Shown here: positions 1-6,401 of the stretch, piece after piece
Numbering within the stretch: the first letter of the stretch is position 1
Layout of the letters: every line of letters starts with the position of its first letter
From: DAIPKP01 sp964539095
GTDB lineage: Bacteria > Synergistota > Synergistia > Synergistales > Aminiphilaceae
NCBI GenBank assembly: GCA_964539095.1
Contig: CAZIFL010000060.1
Location: 1 to 9,156 of the forward strand
Length of the DNA stretch: 9,156 nucleotides
Reading direction: 5' to 3'
Position numbers and translations under genes: made by a program
Notes under the pieces: generated by a model
What the model was told of the DNA's origin: nothing
The model's database searches: none
The model's input: only the letters and a program-made list of their open reading frames with translations

Positions 1-2
1 AA

Positions 3-68
3 GCTGCACTCGCCGACCACTATGTCGCTGCCGGGGACACACAAGCTCCAGCTCTTCTGTTAACATAG
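3..68 (+). CDS. Possible 3' end of an upstream plus-strand gene (partial)
   Basis: Reading frame 3 is open from the window edge to a TAG at 66-68 and gives 21 residues, AALADHYVAAGDTQAPALLLT at the C-terminus. The composition (Ala/Leu rich, a normal-looking helix end) is more protein-like than the other two plus frames or the minus strand. It would converge on the minus-strand DUF218 gene ending at 123. I do not recognise the family. The fragment is too short to be certain that it is coding. Confidence 0.35.
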   Translation, partial: AALADHYVAAGDTQAPALLLT

Positions 69-122
69 TGTCACATGATAACGAGAACCGCTCTATCTGC
101 TTATCTGCTCTTTGTGAGATGT

Positions 123-923
123 CTACCGTTTCAAAAAGCCCTGCATTACATCGTACATGGCGTAGGCCATAAAGCCCAGTCGTTCCCGAAGCCCCATCCA
201 GCTCTTCTGAAGCTCCATCATGGAGGGGAGATAATCCTGCCAAGTATGGGTTTTGCGATCCACCAGAAAGGAGGAGGGATAGGGATGGACCGGGCATGAG
301 AGGGTGCGCTCCGCCATGGCCATGGAGCGCCTCATATGGAAGGCATCGGTGACGAGAATAATCCGCTCGGTCTCCCGCTCCTCCAGAAGAGGCGCCAGGT
401 GGCGAAGATTCTCCCAGGTGGTGCGGGAGGTCTTTTCGAAGAGTACCTCCCCATCCCACCCCCAGCTTCGAAGAGAGTCTGCCATGTTCTCCGCCAGGGA
501 GGGGATGTCCTCCTGATCCTCTGGTGCAAGAAGAGCGGTGCCGGAGCAGAGAATCCATGCGTCCAGCTTCCGGGCCGCTTCCATCCCCCGCACCAGCCGG
601 GCGGTGCTGTAGGGGCCGGGCATGCTTTTCCCCGCAGGGCCTATCCAGTGCCCCCCTCCCAGAACCACCACCCCTGTGGAGATACCGGGCTCCGGAAGCT
701 CGGTGTCGTAGAAAGGTGCTTCCAGAGGGGCCAGAAGAAGCTCGGGCCCCAGAGAGATGCTTCCTCCGTAGAGAATCAGCGCCAGAAAAAGTAACCCGAG
801 CCCCACCGCCTTTCTGCGGGGCTTTTTGCAGAGCAGGGAGAGTCCCCAGAGAAGGAAGAGAAAGACGACAATCCCCGGAGGCAGTACCAGCGCCGCCACG
901 GTTTTGTACAGAGCGTACAGCAT
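123..923 (-). CDS. YdcF/ElyC-like DUF218 domain membrane protein
   Basis: The product is 266 residues. Two hydrophobic segments at the N-terminus (about residues 9-31 and 38-58) are separated by a short basic loop (KKPRRK), so the protein is probably anchored in the inner membrane with the rest outside. A DUF218 domain follows from about residue 83: the strand and glycine turn VVVLGGG (85-91), SRTTWEN (166-172), and ILVTDAFHMRRS (189-200), which matches the conserved 'LVT..xHxxR' signature. Family members include ElyC, SanA and YdcF of E. coli, linked to envelope or peptidoglycan-precursor metabolism, but the biochemical activity is mostly unknown. The ATG at 923 has an AAGGAGGG ribosome site, and the EamA transporter gene ends 34 bases upstream, so it is probably the last gene of the gntR-eamA-ydcF run. 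The family call is firm; the function is open. Confidence 0.88.
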   Translation of the reverse strand: MLYALYKTVAALVLPPGIVVFLFLLWGLSLLCKKPRRKAVGLGLLFLALILYGGSISLGPELLLAPLEAPFYDTELPEPGISTGVVVLGGGHWIGPAGKSMPGPYSTARLVRGMEAARKLDAWILCSGTALLAPEDQEDIPSLAENMADSLRSWGWDGEVLFEKTSRTTWENLRHLAPLLEERETERIILVTDAFHMRRSMAMAERTLSCPVHPYPSSFLVDRKTHTWQDYLPSMMELQKSWMGLRERLGFMAYAMYDVMQGFLKR

Positions 924-957
924 GATGGACCCTCCTTGTGACGATACGGGAGCCGGG

Positions 958-1872
958 TTAGTGAAGGGAGAGAAGCACTACTCCCGAAACGATAAGAGAA
1001 ATCCCCCCGAGAAGCGGTTTTGTCAGGGGTTCCCGAAGGAGAAGCAACGCAAAAAGGGCCGCCAGAAAGGGGCGCAGAGAGACCACGCAGGTGGCCACGT
1101 TGACGGGGATGAAGAGAACACTGTAGGTGAAAAAGAGATTTCCCAGAGCAAGCCCCAGAGCCCCCGCAAAGACAACCTCTGCAAAAATGCGCCGGGGGGT
1201 TTTGGAGGTGGCAAAGAGAGATGCCACCGTGAGCTTTCCCGGATAGATTTTGTAGAGCAGAAAAGATCCCGCGGTAACTCCCAGAGCCCGATACCATTCG
1301 AGCTGGGGTACCGCAATATGCTCTACGAAAATTTTGTTTGTAAGAAGCCCGAAGGTCCAGCATGCCATGGTGAGAAAGGCGAGCAGAAGCCCCATCCCCA
1401 GAGGGCGTTCCTTCGCAGTAAGGGCGCCTTTTCCTCCGTTACGAGGGGCGATGAGAACGATCCCCCCCACGATAAGAAGGGCCGCCAGAAGGATTTTGGA
1501 TGTCATGGGCTCCCCAAGAAAGTACCACGAGGCGGGGATTACCAGCAGAGGATAGGCGGAGGTGATGGGTACCGTAATGGAGACTCCCAGACGGTAGAGG
1601 CAGGCGAAGTAGAGAAGATCCCCCACCACAAGCCAGATAATCCCCGCCACAACGGCTCCTGCGATATAGAGCCAGGAGCCCGAAGGAATGAAGCCCTCTA
1701 TCCCCCTTGTGGCGGCCAGATAGATTCCGGCGCTTGCGAGATAGCCTATGCAGCGCACCCACCCCACGGCGGTGAAGGAGAGCCGATCTACTCCGCGCTT
1801 GTAAAGCACCGGCGCAAGGGCCCAGATCCCCGCTGCCCCGAGGGCGAGGCCGTACCCCAGAAGAGGCTCCAC
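958..1872 (-). CDS. EamA-family (DMT superfamily) transporter
   Basis: The product is 304 residues, the usual DMT length, and almost entirely hydrophobic, with about ten membrane segments. It shows the internal duplication of EamA proteins: half one spans residues 5-142 and half two 155-303. Each half ends with the family's typical loop before the last helix (FLGEPMT at 118-124, LLREPLT at 278-284). DMT exporters move amino acids, purines or other small metabolites out across the inner membrane; the substrate cannot be read from this sequence. I chose the GTG start at 1872 because TTAGGTG lies 4 bases upstream, overlapping the stop codon of the GntR gene. The 7-base gap to that gene implies cotranscription and probably translational coupling. 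A GntR repressor next to an exporter suggests that the exporter is induced by a small carboxylate, but this is inference. Confidence 0.93.
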   Translation of the reverse strand: MEPLLGYGLALGAAGIWALAPVLYKRGVDRLSFTAVGWVRCIGYLASAGIYLAATRGIEGFIPSGSWLYIAGAVVAGIIWLVVGDLLYFACLYRLGVSITVPITSAYPLLVIPASWYFLGEPMTSKILLAALLIVGGIVLIAPRNGGKGALTAKERPLGMGLLLAFLTMACWTFGLLTNKIFVEHIAVPQLEWYRALGVTAGSFLLYKIYPGKLTVASLFATSKTPRRIFAEVVFAGALGLALGNLFFTYSVLFIPVNVATCVVSLRPFLAALFALLLLREPLTKPLLGGISLIVSGVVLLSLH

Positions 1873-1879
1873 AGGGCAC

Positions 1880-2563
1880 CTAATCCTTTTCCCGAGTAAG
1901 TTCCGGGTGTTTGTCCAGGTACTCTACTAGCGTATTCATGGCGCTGTCGAGATGCGCGGCAAGGGCTTTCTCGGCCTTCGGAAGATCCTGTTCAAGAATG
2001 GCACTGATAATGTTCACATGTTCGCCGGCGGAGCGTTCGATGGAGCCTCCGAACAGAGCGTATCTCCGGCAGATATGGATCAAATCCATCACATTGTGAA
2101 GCACCCCTTCGAGAAAGGGATTTCCCGATCCTCGCCGGATGAGATGATGGAGACCCATGTCAAGATCGAGAAATAGCTTGGAGTCGCTGGCATTGGAGAC
2201 CTCTTCGAAGGCCTTCCGGAGGTTCTCAAGCTCTTCCCGGGGAGGATTGGCACAGAGCCGCTTCAGAGCGAGAAGCTCCAGGGCGGTGCGAACCTCGTAG
2301 AGATGCCGGGCATCTTCGGTGGTGGGGAGAATCACGAAGGCCCCCCGTCGGGGGATGAGCATGATAAGCCCCGTCTCCGCAAGCTGCCGAATTGCCTCTC
2401 GTACGGGGGTGCGAGAGACCATGAGCTGTTCCGCCAGCTCGACTTCGGAGAGACGTTCCCCCGGAGGAATGGCCCCGTCGAGAATAGCTTCCTTCAGTTT
2501 TTCGTAGACGATCTGCCGTAAATCTGTGTTATGGGCGGGGGAAAGGGTGGATGATAACGTCAT
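1880..2563 (-). CDS. GntR-family transcriptional regulator, FadR/FCD subfamily
   Basis: The product is 227 residues from the ATG at 2563. That start has GAGGTG 5 bases upstream; an in-frame TTG at 2578 adds five residues but places the ribosome site inside the gene, so I reject it. Residues 13-78 form the winged helix with the GntR signature (LSEVELAEQLMVSRTPVREAI, positions 38-58, then the wing PRRGAFV). Residues 84-212 form the all-helical FCD effector domain, and its metal-binding set is visible: D135, H139, H182 and H204. Such regulators usually repress neighbouring genes and are released by organic acids such as lactate, gluconate or acyl compounds. The first position in the three-gene run and the duplicated element around its promoter point to autoregulation. 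The effector is unknown. Confidence 0.94.
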   Translation of the reverse strand: MTLSSTLSPAHNTDLRQIVYEKLKEAILDGAIPPGERLSEVELAEQLMVSRTPVREAIRQLAETGLIMLIPRRGAFVILPTTEDARHLYEVRTALELLALKRLCANPPREELENLRKAFEEVSNASDSKLFLDLDMGLHHLIRRGSGNPFLEGVLHNVMDLIHICRRYALFGGSIERSAGEHVNIISAILEQDLPKAEKALAAHLDSAMNTLVEYLDKHPELTREKD

Positions 2564-2622
2564 AAGAGCACCTCGCAAGGGATGAAGTTACAAAACAGTC
2601 ATGCAAGGATCATGTACTCGCT

Positions 2623-2633
2623 GCATGGTGCAT
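2623..2633. promoter_or_regulatory. Candidate GntR operator O1 over the transcription start
   Basis: The plus-strand sequence TGCATGGTGCA (2622-2632) is a perfect inverted repeat TGCA-N3-TGCA. It sits immediately downstream of the TATAAT, covering the expected transcription start. Its ten-base core GCATGGTGCA recurs at 2679-2688. Placement over the start fits a repressor site. Assignment to the adjacent GntR protein is inference. Confidence 0.5.
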
Positions 2634-2635
2634 TC

Positions 2636-2664
2636 ATTATACGCCATACCGAGTCTCTCACCAA
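2636..2664 (-). promoter_or_regulatory. Sigma70-type promoter of the gntR-eamA-ydcF run
   Basis: On the minus strand TTGGTG (2664-2659) is followed by exactly 17 bases and a perfect TATAAT (2641-2636). Transcription should start near 2629, giving a leader of about 65 bases before the GntR ATG. This is the best match to the vegetative consensus upstream of this gene. Confidence 0.8.
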
Positions 2665-2678
2665 GAAGTTTTTCCAGA

Positions 2679-2689
2679 GCATGGTGCAC
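2679..2689. promoter_or_regulatory. Candidate GntR operator O2 upstream of the -35
   Basis: This is an exact second copy of GCATGGTGCA, with GCA-N3-TGC arms, 56 bases from the first copy and 15 bases upstream of the -35 hexamer on the minus strand. Two sites flanking one promoter suggest cooperative binding or a small loop. Confidence 0.45.
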
Positions 2690-2757
2690 TGTTGTAGAAA
2701 GTGTTCCAGAGTTTGTATCTCTTGCTGAACCGCCACCCGGAATGCCTTACGCCTCGC

Positions 2758-3201
2758 TTAGAGAGAACACCTTCCGGAGCACCCCTGGCATCCTCCTCCA
2801 CAGTCACCCTCTACGGGAATAAGGGTAAGCAGGGTTCGCAGTAGCCCCTCTGCCACCATCCCTCGGGGGAGGGCACAATATCTCTTTCCATGAAGCATCA
2901 GGGCCCGAACCGAACGCAAACCCTGGGGAGAGGATATCTCTTCTTGCACTACCTCTGCTTCGGTAATGCGCTCCAGAGGCGTCTCTCCATGTCCCAGCTC
3001 GGGACAGCTCAGGGTGACCAGATTCAAAAATTCCTCAGCTTCTTCGGGTTCCGAAACCTCCCGTTCCATCTCCAGAGAATGCCCCAGGGCCTCGTAGCGG
3101 GGACGGTACTGTTCCATCATCTCCAGAAGAACCCTAGCGGTCTCTTCGGTGTGGGCCAGGGGTTCTTTTTCTGTGTAGTGCCGTACAACTACCCGTGCCA
3201 T
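2758..3201 (-). CDS. Unknown small protein with cysteine-rich C-terminus
   Basis: The product is 147 residues and I do not recognise the family with confidence. No signal peptide or membrane segment is visible. The last 14 residues hold a tight cysteine cluster, C134-x3-C138-x2-C141-x3-C145, in a glycine-rich setting (CGGGCQGCSGRC), which looks like a metal or Fe-S binding tail. Further cysteines are C66 and C109. The layout of the first 130 residues (VVVRHY strand, long helix, strand, helix, then GLRSVRALMLHGKRY followed by a helix) vaguely recalls a thioredoxin-like fold, but the usual CxxC after the first strand is absent. The ATG at 3201 has a perfect AAGGAGGT, and this site lies inside the last codons of the upstream thioesterase gene. 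Translation of the two is therefore very likely coupled, and the protein probably serves the same process. Confidence 0.8.
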   Translation of the reverse strand: MARVVVRHYTEKEPLAHTEETARVLLEMMEQYRPRYEALGHSLEMEREVSEPEEAEEFLNLVTLSCPELGHGETPLERITEAEVVQEEISSPQGLRSVRALMLHGKRYCALPRGMVAEGLLRTLLTLIPVEGDCGGGCQGCSGRCSL

Positions 3202-3204
3202 ATG

Positions 3205-3654
3205 CTATACCTCCTTGGGATCGTGAGGGGTTTCGGCTTTTTCGGGGAGGTAGAAGAAAAGCGCCTCCGCCTCCACACAGGAACGTCCCTCGTTGTCTTC
3301 GATACGTGCGGTGGTCTCCACCTTCCGGCTCCCCTCTTTACAGAGTTTGCCGTATCCACGGTAGGGCTTTCCGATCTCTACTGGGTGCCGGAAGGAGATC
3401 TTCATGCTCCCCGTGGCGGCCCAGCGTCCGGTGTTTTTTTTCACCGCCCAAGCCATGAGGTCATCCAGAAGGGAGGAGAGAATACCCCCGTGGGTGATTC
3501 CTGCAAAGCCGTTCCAAAAGGGTTGGGGGGTGAACTCCACGGAGGTCTCCTTCTCCTGGGGGTTCCAGAAGATGGAGAGGTGGAGTCCTCCGGGGGTGGT
3601 CTCCTCGGGGCCGCAGACGAAGCAGCCCGGATGCGTGCAACATTCCCTGGTCAT
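3205..3654 (-). CDS. PaaI-like hotdog-fold thioesterase
   Basis: The product is 149 residues from the ATG at 3654, which has AAAGGAGG 11 bases upstream. A GTG at 3729 would add 25 residues but has no ribosome site. The protein starts with the cluster C5, C6, C11, C14 (ending CFVCG), common in a PaaI-like subgroup. It then carries the hotdog core with the THGGILSSLLDDLMAW motif (residues 54-69), where HGG and the Asp pair D64/D65 are the usual active-site features, and MKISFRHPVEIGKPY. These enzymes hydrolyse acyl-CoA thioesters, often of aryl or medium-chain acids, in the cytoplasm. The substrate is not readable. The stop codon lies 3 bases before the next gene's ATG. A promoter with flanking inverted repeats lies upstream. 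Confidence 0.9.
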   Translation of the reverse strand: MTRECCTHPGCFVCGPEETTPGGLHLSIFWNPQEKETSVEFTPQPFWNGFAGITHGGILSSLLDDLMAWAVKKNTGRWAATGSMKISFRHPVEIGKPYRGYGKLCKEGSRKVETTARIEDNEGRSCVEAEALFFYLPEKAETPHDPKEV

Positions 3655-3811
3655 GAGAAAATGCGCCTCCTTTATACGTTTTGCGGAATTGACCCTCCGC
3701 ATAAGGTCCGGTAGAGTGGATCTGCTCACGGATACGCTGCTTCATGGGCATCTCTTCTTCTACACTCTGAGGGGCAAAAGTTTGAGTCGCCAATATCGCA
3801 ATTTTTTGGCA

Positions 3812-3837
3812 CATTCCGGTATCTTTGGTTCGGAATG
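3812..3837. repeat. Inverted repeat with 7-bp arms at the thioesterase promoter start
   Basis: CATTCCG at 3812-3818 and CGGAATG at 3831-3837 pair perfectly around 12 bases. It covers about +1 to +26 of the predicted minus-strand transcript, so it can be an operator or a hairpin at the 5' end of the leader. No T-run follows, so it is not a terminator. Confidence 0.55.
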
Positions 3838-3844
3838 ATCCCGT

Positions 3845-3873
3845 AGTTTGGAGGAAGAAGAGAGGCGTGTCAA
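3845..3873 (-). promoter_or_regulatory. Candidate promoter of the thioesterase pair
   Basis: A perfect TTGACA on the minus strand (3873-3868) is followed by 17 bases and CAAACT (3850-3845), a weak -10. Start would be near 3838, right at the edge of an inverted repeat. The strong -35 with a poor -10 would fit an activator-dependent or tightly controlled promoter. Confidence 0.5.
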
Positions 3874-3880
3874 CCGCAAA

Positions 3881-3913
3881 ATTTCCGGAGAGTTCGCACG
3901 GTTCTTCGGAAAT
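3881..3913. repeat. Inverted repeat with 11-bp arms upstream of the thioesterase promoter
   Basis: ATTTCCGGAGA (3881-3891) pairs with TCTTCGGAAAT (3903-3913) at 10 of 11 positions around an 11-base centre. It lies upstream of the minus-strand -35 and shares the TTCCG/CGGAA arms with the repeat at 3812-3837, though the spacing of these arms is 19 instead of 12 bases. Probable protein-binding site. Confidence 0.55.
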
Positions 3914-3993
3914 CCAGAAATTTTTTGTGAAGGCATAATCCGCCATCGGCAGGATTTGCACAGAGTTGCATACTCGAATAAGGAGTGATGTTC

Positions 3994-4983
3994 ATGGCTA
4001 CGCCCCACGTACTCTGCACCTTTGATCCCTCGCCGAAACAACTTCATCTGGCCCGGGAAATTCTCAAACCCCACGGGGAGTTCTCCGTTCTCCCTTGTCT
4101 CCAAGGAGATGCAAGGAGGAACGCTCTTGAGGAGGCCTCGGTGCTTCTCTGTAAGAGCTTTGCCCCCGGAGAGATTACCCCCCCCGAGGTGCTCTCTCTC
4201 TCTCGCCTTGAATTGGTACAGCTTCTCTTTGCGGGGGCGGATAACGTTCCCTTTGCACGCATTCCCCCGCACGTTACGGTGGCTTCGAACGCGGGAGGCT
4301 TTGCGGAACCTCTGGCGGAACATGTCCTCGCTCTTGCCCTGGCTCTCGGAAAGAAACTTTTTCCCCTGCATAACCGCATGAAGGAAGGCTTTTTCGACAG
4401 TTCCGAGGAGAGCCTTTTCTTCTCCGGAAAGACCTGTGGCATCATCGGTTACGGCGGGAATGGCCGTGCCATGGGAAGGCTTTTTAAGGCCCTCGGGATG
4501 AGGGTGGAGGGGGTCAACCGCCGGGGAGAACCCGAGAGTATCTGTGACACCATGGGGACGTTGGAGGATCTTTCCCGGATGCTCCCCTCCTGGGATCTGG
4601 TGCTGCTCACCCTTCCTCTCACGAAGCAGACCCGCCATATCATTGATGCGGAAGCGCTGGAGCGCATGAAAAATAATGCTATTTTTATCAATGTAGGGCG
4701 GGGTGCCCTGGTGGATCAGAAAGCTCTCTACCACCATATGAAAAAGCACCCGGAGTTTCTCGTGGGGATCGATACCTGGTGGTCCGAGCCCGCTCATCAT
4801 GGAGCCTTCCATCTGGAGTACCCCCTTCTGGATCTCCCCAATCTTCTGGCATCTCCTCACCGGGCGGATCACGTGCGGGAGATGAATCTTCATCCTCTTC
4901 AGAAGGCGCTGGAGAACATCGCCGCCCATCTCCGGAAGGAGCCTCTCCGGGGGGTGCTACGGCGGGAGGAGTATCTTTCTTGA
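3994..4983 (+). CDS. D-2-hydroxyacid dehydrogenase, NAD(P)-binding
   Basis: The product is 329 residues, typical for the family. The ATG at 3994 is 8 bases after GGAG; an ATG at 3988 is too close and a GTG at 3985 overlaps the ribosome site. Order of parts: N-terminal half of the catalytic domain (1-100), Rossmann domain (about 101-286) with GYGGNG (152-157), and the C-terminal return. The three catalytic residues are present: R236 in NVGRGALVD, E265 in IDTWWSEP, and H289 in SPHRADH. Such enzymes reduce 2-oxo acids (glyoxylate, hydroxypyruvate, phenylpyruvate and others) to D-2-hydroxy acids in the cytoplasm. After the second Rossmann strand, where an acidic residue usually selects NAD, the sequence reads VNRRG (174-178), so NADP(H) is more likely. 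It stands alone on the plus strand, and its substrate is unknown. Confidence 0.93.
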   Translation: MATPHVLCTFDPSPKQLHLAREILKPHGEFSVLPCLQGDARRNALEEASVLLCKSFAPGEITPPEVLSLSRLELVQLLFAGADNVPFARIPPHVTVASNAGGFAEPLAEHVLALALALGKKLFPLHNRMKEGFFDSSEESLFFSGKTCGIIGYGGNGRAMGRLFKALGMRVEGVNRRGEPESICDTMGTLEDLSRMLPSWDLVLLTLPLTKQTRHIIDAEALERMKNNAIFINVGRGALVDQKALYHHMKKHPEFLVGIDTWWSEPAHHGAFHLEYPLLDLPNLLASPHRADHVREMNLHPLQKALENIAAHLRKEPLRGVLRREEYLS

Positions 4984-5037
4984 AACGCTTCCCTCTGGCT
5001 TGGGAAAAATAAGAAAAAAGAAATTTTTCAAAAAGCG

Positions 5038-5046
5038 TGGTATAGT
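5038..5046 (+). promoter_or_regulatory. Extended -10 promoter of the class V PLP enzyme gene
   Basis: TG-G-TATAGT forms an extended -10 in the 121-base gap after the dehydrogenase gene. No good -35 lies 16-18 bases upstream, where the sequence is A-rich. A start near 5053 gives a leader of about 50 bases. The gene therefore probably has its own promoter. Confidence 0.45.
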
Positions 5047-5104
5047 TTTGGGAAAAGGGGCGATGAGAAAAAGTTCGTCCATGCTATCTAAAGGAGGTAA
5101 CGTA

Positions 5105-6277
5105 ATGGGTATCTATCTGAACAATGCCGCCACATCCTGGCCTAAGGCGGAGGGTGTGGCAGAGGCTATGAGGGATTTTCTTCTCTCCCGGGGGGCCAAC
5201 CTCGCCCGGGGCGCTGCGGCGGAACGGGATATCACCACTCTTGATATGGTGAGTTCCTGCCGGAGTGCCGTGGCGGAGCTTTTCGAGGGATATGTGGAGA
5301 GAGATCCCCGGTATGCTACCTTCTGCAATAACGTCACCGAAGCATTAAATATTATCATCAAGGGTTTCTGCCGCCCGGGCACTCGGGTGATCACCACCAG
5401 CATGGAGCACAACTCCGTGATCCGCCCTCTTCGAAGCCTCGAACAATCCCGGGCGATTGCTGTTCGGGTGCTCCCCTGCAATCGCGCGGGGTATCTTGAG
5501 ATGCCCGTGCTCGAGGAGGCCCTGAAAGAGGGGGCGGATCTGGTGGTGATGAGCCATGCCAGCAACGTCTCCGGCTCCATTCAGGATCTGGACTCCATAG
5601 CGGAACGGTGCAGGCATTACAAGGTGCCTCTGGTGCTGGATAGCGCCCAGACCGCCGGGGAGATCCCCATCTCTGTGGAAAAGCTGGGATTGAGCGCCCT
5701 CTGCTTTACTGGGCATAAGGGGATCATGGGGCCCCAGGGGATGGGGGGTATTTTGTGGGAACCGGAATTTGCGGAGAAGGTGGAGCCTCTCATTGAAGGG
5801 GGAACCGGAAGCTTCTCCGAGGATGAGCATCATCCCCGAAAACTGCCGGACAAATTTGAAGGAGGTACCCCCAATCTGCCGGGGATCGCAGGGATGCTTA
5901 CCGCTCTGGAATGGGTGGCCGCTAAGGGGGTGGATCATATCCGCCAGGTTCGGCATCAGCGGGGTGAAGAGCTTCTTCAGGGGCTTCTCTCGCTTCCGGG
6001 GTGCACCGTCTACGGGTCTCAGACCATGGAGAATCGTCTCCCCGTCTTTGCCCTGAACCTTGAAGGATGGGATAACGGCATGCTGGCCTACGAACTTACC
6101 GAGCGTTACGACATCGAAACCCGGCCGAGCCTCCACTGTGGGCCTCTGCCGCACAAGACTCTGGGAACCTTTCCCCAGGGGGCGTTGCGGATATCTCCGG
6201 GATATTTCACTACCCCCGAAGAGATTCGCATCTGTCTGGAGGCTCTGCGGGAGCTGGCAAAAGAAAAGCAAAGCTGA
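5105..6277 (+). CDS. Class V aminotransferase-fold PLP enzyme, cysteine desulfurase family (EF2568-like)
   Basis: The product is 390 residues from the ATG at 5105, chosen for the perfect AAGGAGGT 6 bases upstream; a longer open frame back to 5000 is basic and lacks this site. Motifs in order: YLNNAATSWPK (4-14), H102 stacking on PLP, SHASNVSG (150-157), D179 and Q182 in LDSAQTAG, Schiff-base lysine K205 in TGHKG, and the mobile-loop cysteine C345 in RPSLHCGPLPHKTLGT. This matches the group modelled as TIGR01977, related to cysteine desulfurases and selenocysteine lyases. The likely reaction is removal of S (or Se) from cysteine (or selenocysteine) as an enzyme-bound persulfide, giving alanine. 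Members often occur near selenium-metabolism genes. Here a YedE-like transporter gene lies convergent just downstream. The real substrate is not established. N6 replaces the more common Asp in the LDNAAT motif. Confidence 0.92.
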   Translation: MGIYLNNAATSWPKAEGVAEAMRDFLLSRGANLARGAAAERDITTLDMVSSCRSAVAELFEGYVERDPRYATFCNNVTEALNIIIKGFCRPGTRVITTSMEHNSVIRPLRSLEQSRAIAVRVLPCNRAGYLEMPVLEEALKEGADLVVMSHASNVSGSIQDLDSIAERCRHYKVPLVLDSAQTAGEIPISVEKLGLSALCFTGHKGIMGPQGMGGILWEPEFAEKVEPLIEGGTGSFSEDEHHPRKLPDKFEGGTPNLPGIAGMLTALEWVAAKGVDHIRQVRHQRGEELLQGLLSLPGCTVYGSQTMENRLPVFALNLEGWDNGMLAYELTERYDIETRPSLHCGPLPHKTLGTFPQGALRISPGYFTTPEEIRICLEALRELAKEKQS

Positions 6278-6306
6278 TTTGATTGCATTTCCCCGGAGGG
6301 GAGAGA

Positions 6307-6354
6307 ACAAGCGGGGGGGCCGCGGTATGCCTCTACCGGGATCCCCCCGCTTGT
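6307..6354. terminator. Long hairpin, probable bidirectional terminator between convergent genes
   Basis: ACAAGCGGGGGG (6307-6318) pairs perfectly with CCCCCCGCTTGT (6343-6354). The 24-base interior holds a second stem, CGGTA (6323-6327) with TACCG (6334-6338) around a 6-base loop. A moderately T-rich stretch (CGTTTGTTTGTT, 6360-6371) follows on the plus strand. It sits 30 bases after the stop of the PLP enzyme and between two genes pointing at each other. Confidence 0.75.
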
Positions 6355-6401
6355 CTGCTCGTTTGTTTGTTCGGTGGTTCTTCTCTCTTGAGATAGTTTC
6401 G

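Larger units (their letters stand above)
3655..3993. other. Divergent regulatory region between thioesterase and dehydrogenase genes
   Basis: These 339 bases hold no convincing gene. They contain a minus-strand promoter (3845-3873), two inverted repeats with shared TTCCG/CGGAA arms (3812-3837 and 3881-3913), and the ribosome site of the dehydrogenase (AAGGAG at 3980-3985). The thioesterase leader would be about 180 bases, which is long for this compact genome. For the plus-strand gene only a weak -10 candidate (CATAAT at 3934-3939, no good -35) was seen. Confidence 0.6.

Noticed and set aside
97..113. Tandem TATCTGCT repeat near the left edge
   Set aside because: Only two 8-base copies, no further context; likely chance.
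826..1899. Long plus-strand open frame of 357 codons
   Set aside because: It is antisense to the EamA and DUF218 genes, rich in Arg, Lys, Gly and Pro with no domain, and has no ribosome site. It is a shadow of the minus-strand coding.
3655..3729. GTG start giving the thioesterase 25 extra residues
   Set aside because: No ribosome site before the GTG, while AAAGGAGG precedes the ATG at 3654 and the family normally begins close to the CFVCG motif.
3760..4929. Minus-strand open frame of 389 codons over the dehydrogenase
   Set aside because: The plus strand here encodes a dehydrogenase with all catalytic residues. The minus frame has no recognisable motif and runs through the regulatory region.
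4989..5006. TTCCC/GGGAA hairpin after the dehydrogenase gene as a terminator
   Set aside because: Only 5-bp stem and followed by A residues rather than T on the plus strand.
5000..5104. N-terminal extension of the PLP enzyme starting at 5000
   Set aside because: Basic, low-complexity residues from an A-rich leader that contains the promoter; a perfect AAGGAGGT points to the ATG at 5105.
5345..6310. Minus-strand open frame of 321 codons over the class V PLP enzyme
   Set aside because: Antisense shadow of a well-supported gene; His/Pro/Gly-rich composition and no ribosome site.
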